This document shows, piece by piece, positions 18,200-26,525 of a stretch of 64,000 nt of DNA (position 1 is the stretch's first letter; each line of letters begins with the position of its first letter). The notes under the pieces are model-generated. The model was given only the letters and a program-made list of their open reading frames with translations, was not told where the DNA came from and did no database searches. The stretch spans positions 62,001-126,000 of the forward strand of contig NZ_MDGK01000009.1 of assembly GCF_001870465.1 (NCBI RefSeq). The letters are read 5' to 3'. Source of the DNA: Pseudomonas extremorientalis. Its GTDB lineage: Bacteria > Pseudomonadota > Gammaproteobacteria > Pseudomonadales > Pseudomonadaceae. Made by a program: the position numbers and the translations under genes.

Positions 18200-21100
18200 T
18201 CAGGGTTCTACATAAATCTGCAGATCACCCGGAATGCCGCGTCCCCAGCCTACCGGTTGTGTAGGGTCTTGAGGCCGGCCAATTACCCGGGTGCCGATCT
18301 GTCCTGTGACGTTCTTATTGTTAAATACGCCGATGCCGATGCTGCCTGTCAACTCAGCCAGGCCTGGTACGTTTTCGGAGGTGTTCATATGGGAGCACCC
18401 GACCAGTGCGACCCATTTTTCAGTGCCTGAAGTCGCCTGGATGGTTTCCGAGGCGTAATAGTTGAACTCTTTAAGGCGGCGTTGCGAACGTTCGCCCGTT
18501 GTTGTAGGCACTTTATGGAGATCGCCTTTGTGGCGCGTGAGGTAGATGTGATCAATGGGCATGACTTCTATGCCATTGGCCTCAAGCTTTTCGCATAGTT
18601 CCTTGAACGTTGGATCAGTTCTAAGTGTTCTGCCATCCCCCAGGTAACCTATACCGTCATCGATCAGGCCATCCGGCGTATCGATAAGTGCTTCGAAATA
18701 CACTTTCTTGACGCCTTGGTTCTTTAACGTTTCCACGTTATCGAAAAGCACCTTGAAACTGGCCATCTGCTTATGCGACTCCCCCAAGACTATGCCGTTA
18801 GACGCCTTGAATGCCTCTGCGAACAGTTCTGGCGCGCTGATGGGTTCAGGCACCGATGGGATGACAGGGCGTGGCGGTAGCCCTGTTTCGGCCAGGGCGT
18901 CATAGCAAGCGTTCATTTCGTCTTTGAACTTCTCCAGTGTTTTTGCCTTGATATCCGGCTGGAAGAAATGGTCAGTCTCGAATTTGCCCTGCAGGCTTTC
19001 TACGTAGTCGCCCTTGGGTAACGGCTTTCTGACGTGAACCTGACGAGCGCCAGTATTCGAGGGGGGGCGTCGACGGCGACTGCTGGACTGCCTGGGGGAG
19101 TGTGTTTTGGGAACGGTGGGGCTCAAGGTCTCCAGCACGTTGAAATCCTTCAGTGGCGGGCCGTAAGGCCTCCTCGTGACCGGGTCATAGGCATACCGTT
19201 GCCCATTATGAATAACGCTGCTGGTCTCCAGGGTTTGCTCCCCAACCTTTAAGGTTCCCCATGTGACATCACCGTAAGGCGGCGGAGTCAAGCCGGCCGC
19301 AATCTTGGCTTTGGTAATGCCTTTGCTTGCGAGGCGGGTGCCTCCGAGCAACAAATCGCCTACACCACTCAATGGGTTGAACTCACTGATAACGGTGGTC
19401 CCGACGATTTTCGAGACTTGCAAAGCCTTCTTCGTCAGGCTGATGGCTTTGGAACCGACTTTGGTGGCTTTCGCTGCGGCCCCTGCACCAGCAGTGACAA
19501 AGCTGAAGACGTCCATGAACAGGTCTATAGCGCCGTCGGCGTAATGACCCTCCTGAAAGTTGCGAATGGCCGATCTGAAGGGAATCAAATCCAGGAAAAA
19601 GTTGGTCAGGTTCCATTCGGCATCCATCTGATTGTCGAAGCTGGTCGCGCCCTTGGCCTGCTTGATCACGTCCCGACTATCAATCTGCAGGTGTTTCACA
19701 AATGTATCTGCAATAGCCTGGGTTCGCGTGCTTGTGAAGTTCGAGGGGGTAGGCAGCGGTGATCCGGCTTTTGTGTTCTGGCTGAAGTCGGCGTTAGCAA
19801 CGGGTGTGAATTTCTCGATCGGATAGACCCTATTGGCTTCGCGCTCACGCTCGTGAGTCAGCACGCTGTTACTGACCGCTGTGATAGCGTGTTTGCTAAG
19901 GTCCAGCTCATACGTGGCCGTGCCATTCGCGCTGGTGGCCTTGACGTACAGCTTTTCATTTTTATGGTCGAGGGTTTTGCCAGTAAACCCGGGGCCCAGG
20001 CGGTAGGTGTCGAGCTGGTAGAACTCAAGTTGCCCGTACTCTAGGTTCTGCCTGTCAGCCAGTGGAAGCTGGGCGATCATATGTTTGATCGCCACGCCAA
20101 TGCCTTTTTTCTTGTCGCTGATGGCCTGGACAAGTTGGCTGTTGAATTCGGCATTGACTCCCAGATCGAGCGACTTACCTTTCAGCGCGGCATTGATGCG
20201 CGGGTCCTGGCTCACCCATTCGTAGTTGTGCAACCCACTCATGGCGATGTCCAGGAGCGACATCATGCCGGCAGGCGCCCGATTAGGGTCGTAGACCGGC
20301 TGGATGGACGGTTGCTTGTTGTCATGGACTTTCAGCAGCCATTCTTCAAACGGAACATTTTCGCCAAAACGCGCCTTGAGGCGGGCGAGGGCGATATCCC
20401 TGCGGCTGGGCATGTCGGATTGGATCAGGCTGGATGCTTCTATCTGTGCAGTGGCCTGTTGGTTAAACGCGCTTCTGGCCACCTCGATGTCGGCGTCGTT
20501 GTATCGACCGGCCCGCTCCGGCGAAAGGATGCCATTGACCAACCCCCACACCCGCAGGGCAGCAATCTGCGCACGCTGAGTGTCTTGCCGGTTGCTAAGG
20601 GCGGCAATGTCAGCTTCAGCCATGACCTGGTTAAAGGTCATGTTTTGCACTTTTCCTGGCGTCAGGGCCTCTATCGATGCTGCGGCGATCGACAGCCTGA
20701 CCCAGGCGGCGCTGCCATACACCACCGTGCCAGGAATGTCTTTAATCAAGAGTTCGGGGGTTTTCTTTGACAGCAAGAGGTGCGCACCGGTCTTGGCCAT
20801 CTCGGCGGAGGTTCTGCCGGATTCGCTCAAGTGTGTACTCAAACCGTCCACAATCATCGACAAAGGCTTGCCCCAATGGGCTTTGTTGGACAAATCAAAA
20901 CCTGCCACCTTATTGGGGGCAGGCTCGGCAAAGTACTCCGGGTCCAATTGCAGAATCATTGCTGCCATGAGGTAATCGTTGGCGCTCTCGGCGGTGTCAA
21001 CTCCATTCATTTTCTGCTGCAGAGCTTTGCCCATCAATTGCCCCTGGGCAGAACCGATCAGGGTTTCCAGCACCCGGATGGGATCATTCAGGACGCCCTC

Positions 21101-21718
21101 GGGGAGTGGCGCCTGATAGCGCAAAAACTCTAATAACCCCCCTTTGGTTTGCATGACCAGGGGCTTTTCCTCGAGATGATGTTCGTGGCTCATGGCAATC
21201 AAACGCAGGCGCCGTTGATCGTCTCTGCTCAAGGGAATAGGCCAGCTCAAGGCCCCCCCAAAATTGCCCAGGGGGTGTTCCAGGGCGCTGTCGACCAGGG
21301 CACTGGCCAGGGCGGTCAAGGACGCATGGCTGTCCGGTACGGGGAGGCCGTTGTAGGCGATGTAGTTCTCCAGTGTAGTTCTGCCTAGCTCCTCAAAGGA
21401 AGATGAGCCAGGCGCTACCACCATCGGTGTGGACTTGAGTGCCGCGAGGACAGCCTGCGGGGTGACCGCTTCACCCAATTGGGCAGCCAGCTCAGTGAGT
21501 TTGCGTGCCAGGGTCCTGAAGTTCTGCTGGTCTGCGAGCTGTTGCTTGAAGTCACCGCTGTCTGGGCTTTTGCCTGTTTGTGGCAGAAGAGTGGGGCCTG
21601 CTGCCGAGTCGAGGTTTGCGCTGGCAGTGTCATGGAGGGCTGATAGAGATCGGCCGTTAGGGAGGGGCGGTTGATACGTGTATGACTGCTGAGGCGAGCG
21701 AGTATCTAGATGGGTCAT
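18200..21718 (-). CDS. Large toxin with hydrophobic mid-region and C-terminal EreA/ChaN-like domain
   Basis: A 1172-residue protein with no Sec signal. Residues 1-60 are Ser/Gln/Pro-rich and disordered-looking. A long helical body follows, with a hydrophobic Ala/Gly-rich stretch (DLFMDVFSFVTAGAGAAAKA) around residue 750 and a basic Ser/Arg linker (HSPRQSSSRRRRPPSNTGAR). The C-terminal 210 residues resemble the EreA/ChaN/Pasteurella-toxin-C2 superfamily: GIVLGESHKQ (about 978-987), VKKVYFEALIDTPDGLIDD, MPIDHIYLTRH and WVALVGCSHMN, keeping the Glu-His and Asp-His pairs. Pseudomonas proteins of this type are annotated as membrane-targeted effector-domain toxins. ATG 21718 is preferred; no strong ribosome site is visible. 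The delivery route and any immunity gene are unknown. Confidence 0.75.
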   Translation of the reverse strand: MTHLDTRSPQQSYTYQPPLPNGRSLSALHDTASANLDSAAGPTLLPQTGKSPDSGDFKQQLADQQNFRTLARKLTELAAQLGEAVTPQAVLAALKSTPMVVAPGSSSFEELGRTTLENYIAYNGLPVPDSHASLTALASALVDSALEHPLGNFGGALSWPIPLSRDDQRRLRLIAMSHEHHLEEKPLVMQTKGGLLEFLRYQAPLPEGVLNDPIRVLETLIGSAQGQLMGKALQQKMNGVDTAESANDYLMAAMILQLDPEYFAEPAPNKVAGFDLSNKAHWGKPLSMIVDGLSTHLSESGRTSAEMAKTGAHLLLSKKTPELLIKDIPGTVVYGSAAWVRLSIAAASIEALTPGKVQNMTFNQVMAEADIAALSNRQDTQRAQIAALRVWGLVNGILSPERAGRYNDADIEVARSAFNQQATAQIEASSLIQSDMPSRRDIALARLKARFGENVPFEEWLLKVHDNKQPSIQPVYDPNRAPAGMMSLLDIAMSGLHNYEWVSQDPRINAALKGKSLDLGVNAEFNSQLVQAISDKKKGIGVAIKHMIAQLPLADRQNLEYGQLEFYQLDTYRLGPGFTGKTLDHKNEKLYVKATSANGTATYELDLSKHAITAVSNSVLTHEREREANRVYPIEKFTPVANADFSQNTKAGSPLPTPSNFTSTRTQAIADTFVKHLQIDSRDVIKQAKGATSFDNQMDAEWNLTNFFLDLIPFRSAIRNFQEGHYADGAIDLFMDVFSFVTAGAGAAAKATKVGSKAISLTKKALQVSKIVGTTVISEFNPLSGVGDLLLGGTRLASKGITKAKIAAGLTPPPYGDVTWGTLKVGEQTLETSSVIHNGQRYAYDPVTRRPYGPPLKDFNVLETLSPTVPKTHSPRQSSSRRRRPPSNTGARQVHVRKPLPKGDYVESLQGKFETDHFFQPDIKAKTLEKFKDEMNACYDALAETGLPPRPVIPSVPEPISAPELFAEAFKASNGIVLGESHKQMASFKVLFDNVETLKNQGVKKVYFEALIDTPDGLIDDGIGYLGDGRTLRTDPTFKELCEKLEANGIEVMPIDHIYLTRHKGDLHKVPTTTGERSQRRLKEFNYYASETIQATSGTEKWVALVGCSHMNTSENVPGLAELTGSIGIGVFNNKNVTGQIGTRVIGRPQDPTQPVGWGRGIPGDLQIYVEP

Positions 21719-22055
21719 TGTTGGGTACCTATTCAGACGTGCTGAGAATAAGCGCCTGTCAACGGGAGGTTCCCTTTTCCCATGGCGCACCGCTGTGTGC
21801 TGAAAACGCCCGTTCGCGTTCCGGCTGCGGGTACCAGGGTTTGTAAGATCGGATGTAGGCGGGGAGTAGGCGGGCTGGTCAAAAGCAGTCAGTTCCGTAC
21901 CGACGACAGCGTCAGCATTGCACTGTAAGGGAATATTTTCTGCTTACTCGGGGGGCTGGTTTATCGTAGCGTGCGCCAGACGAGCCAAAGCTTTTCATCG
22001 CCTGTAATATGAGCGCCTATTGATCCCGATCCACTCCCAGATACAGGACCCCCTG
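21719..22055. other. Intergenic region between the toxin gene and a small membrane protein gene
   Basis: About 337 bases with no supported gene. It must hold the divergent promoters of the toxin (leftward) and the small membrane protein (rightward). A GGAACC hexamer on the minus strand (21768-21773) looks like an Hrp -35, but no CCACNNA follows at 15-16 bases. The region is less GC-rich than its surroundings. Confidence 0.5.
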
Positions 22056-22244
22056 ATGACCCAAAAGCAGCGTTTGAAATATTCGATTCTGATTGCCCTG
22101 GCCGTATTGGCGACGATGTTTGGCCTGTCCTACTTGCAGAACACTGGGGTCATCAGCGAGAAGACATTCCAGACCATCGCCATTGCCGTCGCAGTGGTCG
22201 TGGTGGTGATCAACGGCATCATGCGCCGCAAGGTCAAGCTTTAA
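22056..22244 (+). CDS. Small two-helix membrane protein, function unknown
   Basis: A 62-residue protein with two predicted membrane helices (SILIALAVLATMFGLSYL and TIAIAVAVVVVVINGIM), a short charged linker and a basic C-terminus (RRKVKL). The ATG at 22056 has AGGA about 8 bp upstream. No recognised domain. It converges with the Fur-like gene, with only 6 bp between the stops. Confidence 0.7.
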   Translation: MTQKQRLKYSILIALAVLATMFGLSYLQNTGVISEKTFQTIAIAVAVVVVVINGIMRRKVKL

Positions 22245-22250
22245 CGGCGA

Positions 22251-22631
22251 TCAGGCGCGGCCTTCGAGTACCTTGGCAGCCTCTTCATGGAGGCTGTAGC
22301 TTTTGTCCGCATTGAGGGTGATCACACCTTCGCTGCACAGGCGCTTGAGTACCTCGCGCACGCTGAGAAACGACAGTGGAATGCCCAGCTCCAGCAAGTG
22401 GCTGTGCACGCCGCGTACGCCAAGGGTGCGCTGGTTGTCGGCGGCGGTGAGCAGGGCGTCGATGACCTTCAGCCGGATCAGGCTGGTACGCAGGCCAAAA
22501 CACTTGAGCAGATGGCGGATACGCTGGTTGCCTTGCTGTTCGGGCGTTTTGCCGAACGCTTGCGGGCCGCTGCCGAAACTGGCTTCGGCCGCGTGTGAAT
22601 GTCCATCCGTGGGCACTTGCGGGTTGTACAT
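22251..22631 (-). CDS. Fur-like winged-helix protein lacking a metal-binding domain
   Basis: A 126-residue protein. The stretch LLKCFGLRTSLIRLKVIDALL followed by GVRGVHSHLLELGIPLSFLSVREVLKRLCSEGVI resembles the N-terminal winged helix of Fur-family regulators (recognition helix plus wing). The C-terminal dimerisation and metal-site half of Fur is absent. The N-terminus has a loose His/Ser-rich tail. It is divergent from pvdQ across a 237-bp region that contains a PvdS box, so a link to iron is plausible but unproven. Confidence 0.72.
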   Translation of the reverse strand: MYNPQVPTDGHSHAAEASFGSGPQAFGKTPEQQGNQRIRHLLKCFGLRTSLIRLKVIDALLTAADNQRTLGVRGVHSHLLELGIPLSFLSVREVLKRLCSEGVITLNADKSYSLHEEAAKVLEGRA

Positions 22632-22787
22632 GCAAAAACTCCTTATCAGAGCCTGATCAGGAAAAAATGAGCGCTCTTGGTTAATAAGACGAACGAGCGA
22701 GCGAAATCATGAAGTGTCGGATGTAGAAATTTCGTCGGTATCGGTTTTGTCACATCCCCACCGCCTTAAATAAACGACCCCGTGCGT

Positions 22788-22811
22788 TAAATTATTCCCG
22801 GTGATTTGCGT
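22788..22811 (+). promoter_or_regulatory. PvdS iron-starvation (IS) box
   Basis: TAAAT, exactly 16 bases, then CGT. This is the consensus recognised by the extracytoplasmic sigma factor PvdS at pyoverdine genes. It points toward pvdQ and lies 58 bp before its GTG start. Expression of pvdQ is therefore expected to rise under iron limitation. Confidence 0.85.
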
Positions 22812-22868
22812 TCTTACGGTGGGGTTATTGCCCCTTGTGAGACGGTTAAATCTGACGGTGGAGTCTGC

Positions 22869-25154
22869 GTGATTATTTCCAATGGGTTGTCCAGGGTCTG
22901 CATGGCCGGAGTGTTGCTGGGGTTGGGCCTGGCCGCCTCTGCGCGGGAGCAGTTGACGCCAGCATCGGCGGACATCCGGCGCACCAGTTACGGCGTACCG
23001 CATATCCGCGCCAACGATGAACGTGGCCTGGGCTTCGGCATTGGCTACGCCTACGCCCAGGACAACCTGTGCCTGCTGGCCAATGAAGTGGTCACCGTAA
23101 ATGGCCAGCGCGCCCGCTTCTTCGGCCCCGAGCAGGCGACCCTGGAAGAGCGCAACAACCTGGCCAGCGACCTGTTCTTTGGCTGGCTCAATACGCCGGA
23201 TGCGGTGGCGGCATTCTGGAAGGCGCAGAGCCCGCAGATCCAGCAGCGTATTGAAGGTTATGTGGCCGGCTACAACCGTTATCTGAAAGAGCAGGGCGCG
23301 CCTGCGCAGTGCCAGGCCGCGTGGGTACGGCCACTGGTGGCTGAAGATCTGGTCAAGCTGACCCGCAGGCTGTTGGTCGAAGGCGGTGTCGGCCAATTCG
23401 CCGAAGCCCTGGTGGGTGCGGCACCGCCTCAAGCAACCGCCAATGTGTCGAGCAGTGTCAAGGCCTTTGAACGGGTCGCGGCCAATCAACAGCGTTTCGC
23501 CTTCGATCGTGGCAGTAACGCCGTGGCAGTGGGGCGTGACCGCTCGTTCAACGGGCGCGGCATGTTGCTGGCCAACCCGCACTTCCCCTGGGTGGGCGGC
23601 ATGCGGTTTTACGAGATGCACCTGACCATTCCCGGCCAACTGGATGTGATGGGCGCTGCGCTGCCGGGCCTGCCGGTGATCAATATCGGCTTCAACCAGC
23701 ATGTGGCGTGGACCCATACGGTGGATACGTCCAAGCACTTCACCCTGTACCGCCTGACCCTGGACCCCAAGGACTCCACGCGCTACATGCTCGACGGCAA
23801 ATCGGTCGCCCTGGATAAAACCATGGTGACCGTGCAGGTCAAACAGGCCGATGGCAGCCTCAAGGACCAATCGCACACGGTCTATAGCTCACAGTTCGGC
23901 CCGGTGGTGCAGTGGCCGGGCAAGCTCGATTGGGACAGCCACTACGCCTTCAGCCTGCGCGATGCCAACCTGGGCAACGACCGTGTATTGCAACAGTGGT
24001 ACGCCATGAACCGTGCCGACAGCCTCAATGAGTTGAAAACCTCGGTACACACCCTGCAAGGCATCCCGTGGGTCAACACCCTGGCCGCCGATGACCAGGG
24101 CCAGAGCCTGTACATGAACCTGTCGGTGGTGCCCAACGTCAGCGCGGCCAAACTGGCGCAATGCAGCGACCCACGCGCCGGCCTGCAGATGATCATGCTC
24201 GACGGCGCCCATAGTGCCTGTGCCTGGGATGTTGATCCGCGCGCCGCCCAGGCTGGGATCTTCCCGGCCGACCAACTGCCGCAATTGCAACGCACCGATT
24301 ACGTGCAGCACTCCAATGACTCGGCGTGGCTGGCCAACCCCAAGGCGCCGTTGACCGGTTTCTCCCCGCTGATCAGCCAGGACCATATCGGCCTCGGCCC
24401 ACGCGCGCGCTTTGCCCTGCAACGCCTGCAATCCCTGGCTAAACCGATCAGCGTCAGCGACCTGCACAACATGGTGATGGACAACGAGGTGTACCTGGCC
24501 GGCCAAGTCATGCCCGATCTGCTCGCGTTCTGCGCCAGACACCTCGGCAGCGACGCCACTGCCTTGCACGCCCTGTGCTCCAGCCTGAAAACCTGGGACC
24601 AGCGCGCCAACCTCGACAGCGGCCTCGGCCTGGTGCACTTCATCAACCTGGTGCAGCACCTGCAGCAAATCCCCGACGCCTGGCGCGTGGCCTTCGACCC
24701 GGCCCAACCCCTCACCACCCCACGCGGCCTGGCCATCGACCGCGCCGATGTCGCCAAAGCCCTGCGCGAAGCCATGCTGGCCTCCACCGCCGACGTCGCC
24801 AAACGCGGTTTGACCGCCAGCAGCACCTGGGGTGAGGTCCAAGTCGCCGGGCAAACTCCGATCCACGGCGGCCCGCAGGAACTCGGCATCTACAACGCCA
24901 TGCAAACCGTGCCCCGCGCCGACGGCAAGCGCGAAGTGGTCAGCGGCACCAGCTACCTGCAAATCGTCACCTTCGACGACCAGGGGCCCCATGCCCAAGG
25001 CGTGCTCGCGTTCTCCGAGTCCAGCAACCCGGCTTCCCCACACGCCAAGGACCAGACCCGAGCCTTCTCCCAAAAACAACTGCGCCCGCTGCCCTTCACC
25101 GAAGCCCAAATCAAGGCCGACCCGCAGTACCAACAACTGCGCATCAAGGAGTAG
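22869..25154 (+). CDS. pvdQ: Acyl-homoserine-lactone / pyoverdine-precursor acylase PvdQ
   Basis: A 761-residue Ntn-hydrolase precursor, nearly the same length as P. aeruginosa PvdQ. A signal peptide (VCMAGVLLGLGLAASA) is followed by the alpha chain (ADIRRTSYGVPHIRANDERG). The autoprocessing site is the GSN of RGSNAVAVG, which puts the nucleophile at Ser216, and the beta chain has LPVINIGFNQHVAWTHTVD and QHSNDSAWLANP. PvdQ works in the periplasm, removing the fatty acyl chain from the pyoverdine precursor and from long-chain acyl-homoserine lactones. The start is a GTG at 22869 with GGAG 6 bp upstream. The gene is away from any visible pyoverdine cluster but keeps its IS box. Confidence 0.94.
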   Translation: MIISNGLSRVCMAGVLLGLGLAASAREQLTPASADIRRTSYGVPHIRANDERGLGFGIGYAYAQDNLCLLANEVVTVNGQRARFFGPEQATLEERNNLASDLFFGWLNTPDAVAAFWKAQSPQIQQRIEGYVAGYNRYLKEQGAPAQCQAAWVRPLVAEDLVKLTRRLLVEGGVGQFAEALVGAAPPQATANVSSSVKAFERVAANQQRFAFDRGSNAVAVGRDRSFNGRGMLLANPHFPWVGGMRFYEMHLTIPGQLDVMGAALPGLPVINIGFNQHVAWTHTVDTSKHFTLYRLTLDPKDSTRYMLDGKSVALDKTMVTVQVKQADGSLKDQSHTVYSSQFGPVVQWPGKLDWDSHYAFSLRDANLGNDRVLQQWYAMNRADSLNELKTSVHTLQGIPWVNTLAADDQGQSLYMNLSVVPNVSAAKLAQCSDPRAGLQMIMLDGAHSACAWDVDPRAAQAGIFPADQLPQLQRTDYVQHSNDSAWLANPKAPLTGFSPLISQDHIGLGPRARFALQRLQSLAKPISVSDLHNMVMDNEVYLAGQVMPDLLAFCARHLGSDATALHALCSSLKTWDQRANLDSGLGLVHFINLVQHLQQIPDAWRVAFDPAQPLTTPRGLAIDRADVAKALREAMLASTADVAKRGLTASSTWGEVQVAGQTPIHGGPQELGIYNAMQTVPRADGKREVVSGTSYLQIVTFDDQGPHAQGVLAFSESSNPASPHAKDQTRAFSQKQLRPLPFTEAQIKADPQYQQLRIKE

Positions 25155-25207
25155 GGCAGGCCCGCAACCCCTTGATGCCAATACGAAATATTTTTGAAAT
25201 CAAGGGG

Positions 25208-25236
25208 TTGCACGCCTAGGCAAATACGTACATAAT
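25208..25236 (+). promoter_or_regulatory. Probable sigma-70 promoter for tRNA-Cys
   Basis: TTGCAC and CATAAT separated by exactly 17 bp, followed by a GC-rich discriminator (GGCGCCC), as in stable-RNA promoters. It lies about 130 bp upstream of the tRNA; the leader between holds no gene that I can support. Confidence 0.6.
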
Positions 25237-25366
25237 GGCGCCCATCGAACGCAATGAAGCATTAAAAACTTCAATGTATTCAATGAGTTAGAGTAGAGGC
25301 AGGGTTATACAGCCCACTCAAGTTTTTATGCGATGAGTGTCAGCAGTCGGGACATTGATCGTTTGA

Positions 25367-25440
25367 GGCCGAGTAGCAAAATGGTTATGCAGCGGATTGC
25401 AAATCCGCCTACGCCGGTTCGATTCCGACCTCGGCCTCCA
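25367..25440 (+). tRNA. tRNA-Cys (GCA)
   Basis: A 74-nt cloverleaf. The acceptor GGCCGAG pairs with CTCGGCC, the anticodon stem-loop GCGGA-TTGCAAA-TCCGC gives the anticodon GCA, the T loop is GTTCGATTC, and the CCA end is encoded. No intron or insertion. Confidence 0.97.
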
Positions 25441-25448
25441 CTCTTGAA

Positions 25449-25480
25449 AACCCCGTAGATTAACGTCTACGGGGTTTTTT
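25449..25480 (+). terminator. Rho-independent terminator after tRNA-Cys
   Basis: AACCCCGTAGA pairs with TCTACGGGGTT around a 6-base loop, followed by a run of T. It starts 8 bp after the tRNA CCA end. Confidence 0.92.
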
Positions 25481-25549
25481 ATTGCCTGGGCGAAAGTACG
25501 GGCGTGCCGATCAAGGTTTTTGCATGGTCCGTCCCGCAGGCATAGAAAA

Positions 25550-25565
25550 GCCCGCAATTGCGGGC
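25550..25565 (-). terminator. Terminator of the small secreted protein gene
   Basis: The palindrome GCCCGCAATTGCGGGC lies 22 bp beyond the stop of the leftward gene ending at 25588 and is followed on that strand by TTTTC. Confidence 0.8.
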
Positions 25566-25587
25566 CTCTCGCACACGACTTTCCGGC

Positions 25588-25974
25588 TTATTTAAACAGC
25601 CCACCGATTGCATTGATCGCATCCGCTGCCTTGTTCACGTTTTGTTGGTGCTGCGGGTTGGTATTCACTTGGGCCTGGGTGTTGTAACTGGCGTTACTGC
25701 AGCTCTTGTTTGTCTGGGTCAGCGCAGCTTGATAGGCGGTTGCGCGCAAGGTATCGCCCTTGGCATTGGCTGCATTGATGTTCGCCTGCAGGTCGCGGAC
25801 CTGTTGCTGGCAGGAGGAGGCGTTATTGGAGTAATTAGTGTTATTGGTGGTGTTGTTTGCACCACCCAGAGCAGAGGACAGAGCCCCTGTCAGGGCACTC
25901 AAGTCAGCGGCTTGTGCCGATAGGGCGATCAGACTGAACAGGGCGGCGGATGGAGCGAGCTTGGAAAGACGCAT
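25588..25974 (-). CDS. Small exported Asn/Gln-rich protein, function unknown
   Basis: A 128-residue protein with a clear signal peptide (MRLSKLAPSAALFSLIALS, then AQA|ADL). The mature part is rich in Asn, Gln, Ala and Ser (GGANNTTNNTNYSNNAS) with two cysteines (SSCQQQ and KSCSNA) that may form one disulfide. The rest is probably helical (VRDLQANINAANAKGDTLRATAYQAAL). No named domain is recognised. The ATG at 25974 has TGAGG upstream; a 31-residue longer reading would bury the signal peptide. Confidence 0.8.
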   Translation of the reverse strand: MRLSKLAPSAALFSLIALSAQAADLSALTGALSSALGGANNTTNNTNYSNNASSCQQQVRDLQANINAANAKGDTLRATAYQAALTQTNKSCSNASYNTQAQVNTNPQHQQNVNKAADAINAIGGLFK

Positions 25975-26171
25975 GGCAAACCTCAATGTTTTATTGTCTG
26001 CACGCGCGTGGCTCCCGAGCTGGTGCAGAGCAATATCCGTATAAAGGTGTGTGCTCGGTTGCGGCAAAATATTATTTGGTCAAATTTTGAGCTTCAATAT
26101 CCAGTGTCAATAAATGTGAATTCTTTCACGTTGTTCGTCGGCTGCGCGCCATTGGGGTATGCCTCCTGTGA

Positions 26172-26426
26172 TTACAGGATTTCAGACCTGGCGATGCGCT
26201 GGTCTTTCACCTCACCTGCATACGCGTGAAGCCTTTCCTGTTGCGCTGCCAGCAACGCGCAGATTTTCATCAGCGCCAGCGCCTCATCCGGCGTGCGACC
26301 GTTGGCGGCCAAAGCGGTCAACTCAACCACCGACCACCCAATCACAGCGGCGGCGTCCTCCAGGTCGTAGAACAATTCCTGCTGTGCCGTTCTGGGGCCG
26401 TCGAGCCCCTGGATCAATTCTTTCAT
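26172..26426 (-). CDS. Hypothetical 84-residue protein
   Basis: A soluble, Ala/Leu/Glu-rich protein starting MKELIQGLDGPRTAQQEL with a good ribosome site (GAGGGG). Much of it should be helical. A stretch AAAVIGWSVVELTALAANGRTPDEAL has the look of a small helix-turn-helix or toxin-antitoxin-type helix, but I cannot assign a family. It begins directly after the stop of a 27-codon frame (TAAATG), suggesting coupling, and lies downstream of the efflux operon on the same strand. Confidence 0.5.
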   Translation of the reverse strand: MKELIQGLDGPRTAQQELFYDLEDAAAVIGWSVVELTALAANGRTPDEALALMKICALLAAQQERLHAYAGEVKDQRIARSEIL

Positions 26427-26510
26427 TTATTGCCCCTCCCGCTTCAGGTCAAACCCCATGATATCCATCCCGATCTCCGCCAGATCGGTCTTGAATGGAA
26501 TTTCTCCCAT
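26427..26510 (-). CDS. Possible 27-residue small protein coupled to the next gene
   Basis: An open frame with start ATG at 26510 and product MGEIPFKTDLAEIGMDIMGF followed by a short charged tail. Its TAA stop abuts the ATG of the 84-residue gene. It is too short to judge by codon use; it could instead be a remnant of a longer gene. No strong ribosome site is seen. Confidence 0.25.
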   Translation of the reverse strand: MGEIPFKTDLAEIGMDIMGFDLKREGQ

Positions 26511-26525
26511 CAAACGCCTGATGTG

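Noticed and set aside
21746..21773. A possible Hrp box before the large toxin gene
   Set aside because: GGAACC is present on the minus strand, but the bases 15-16 positions later do not match CCACNNA, so only half of the promoter is there.
22020..22055. A longer start (TTG 22020) for the small membrane protein
   Set aside because: The ATG at 22056 has a ribosome site and gives a compact two-helix protein; the extra residues look non-coding.
25367..25440. tRNA-Cys as an integration site of a genomic island
   Set aside because: No integrase follows and I found no second copy of the tRNA 3' end; the neighbouring genes look like normal chromosome.
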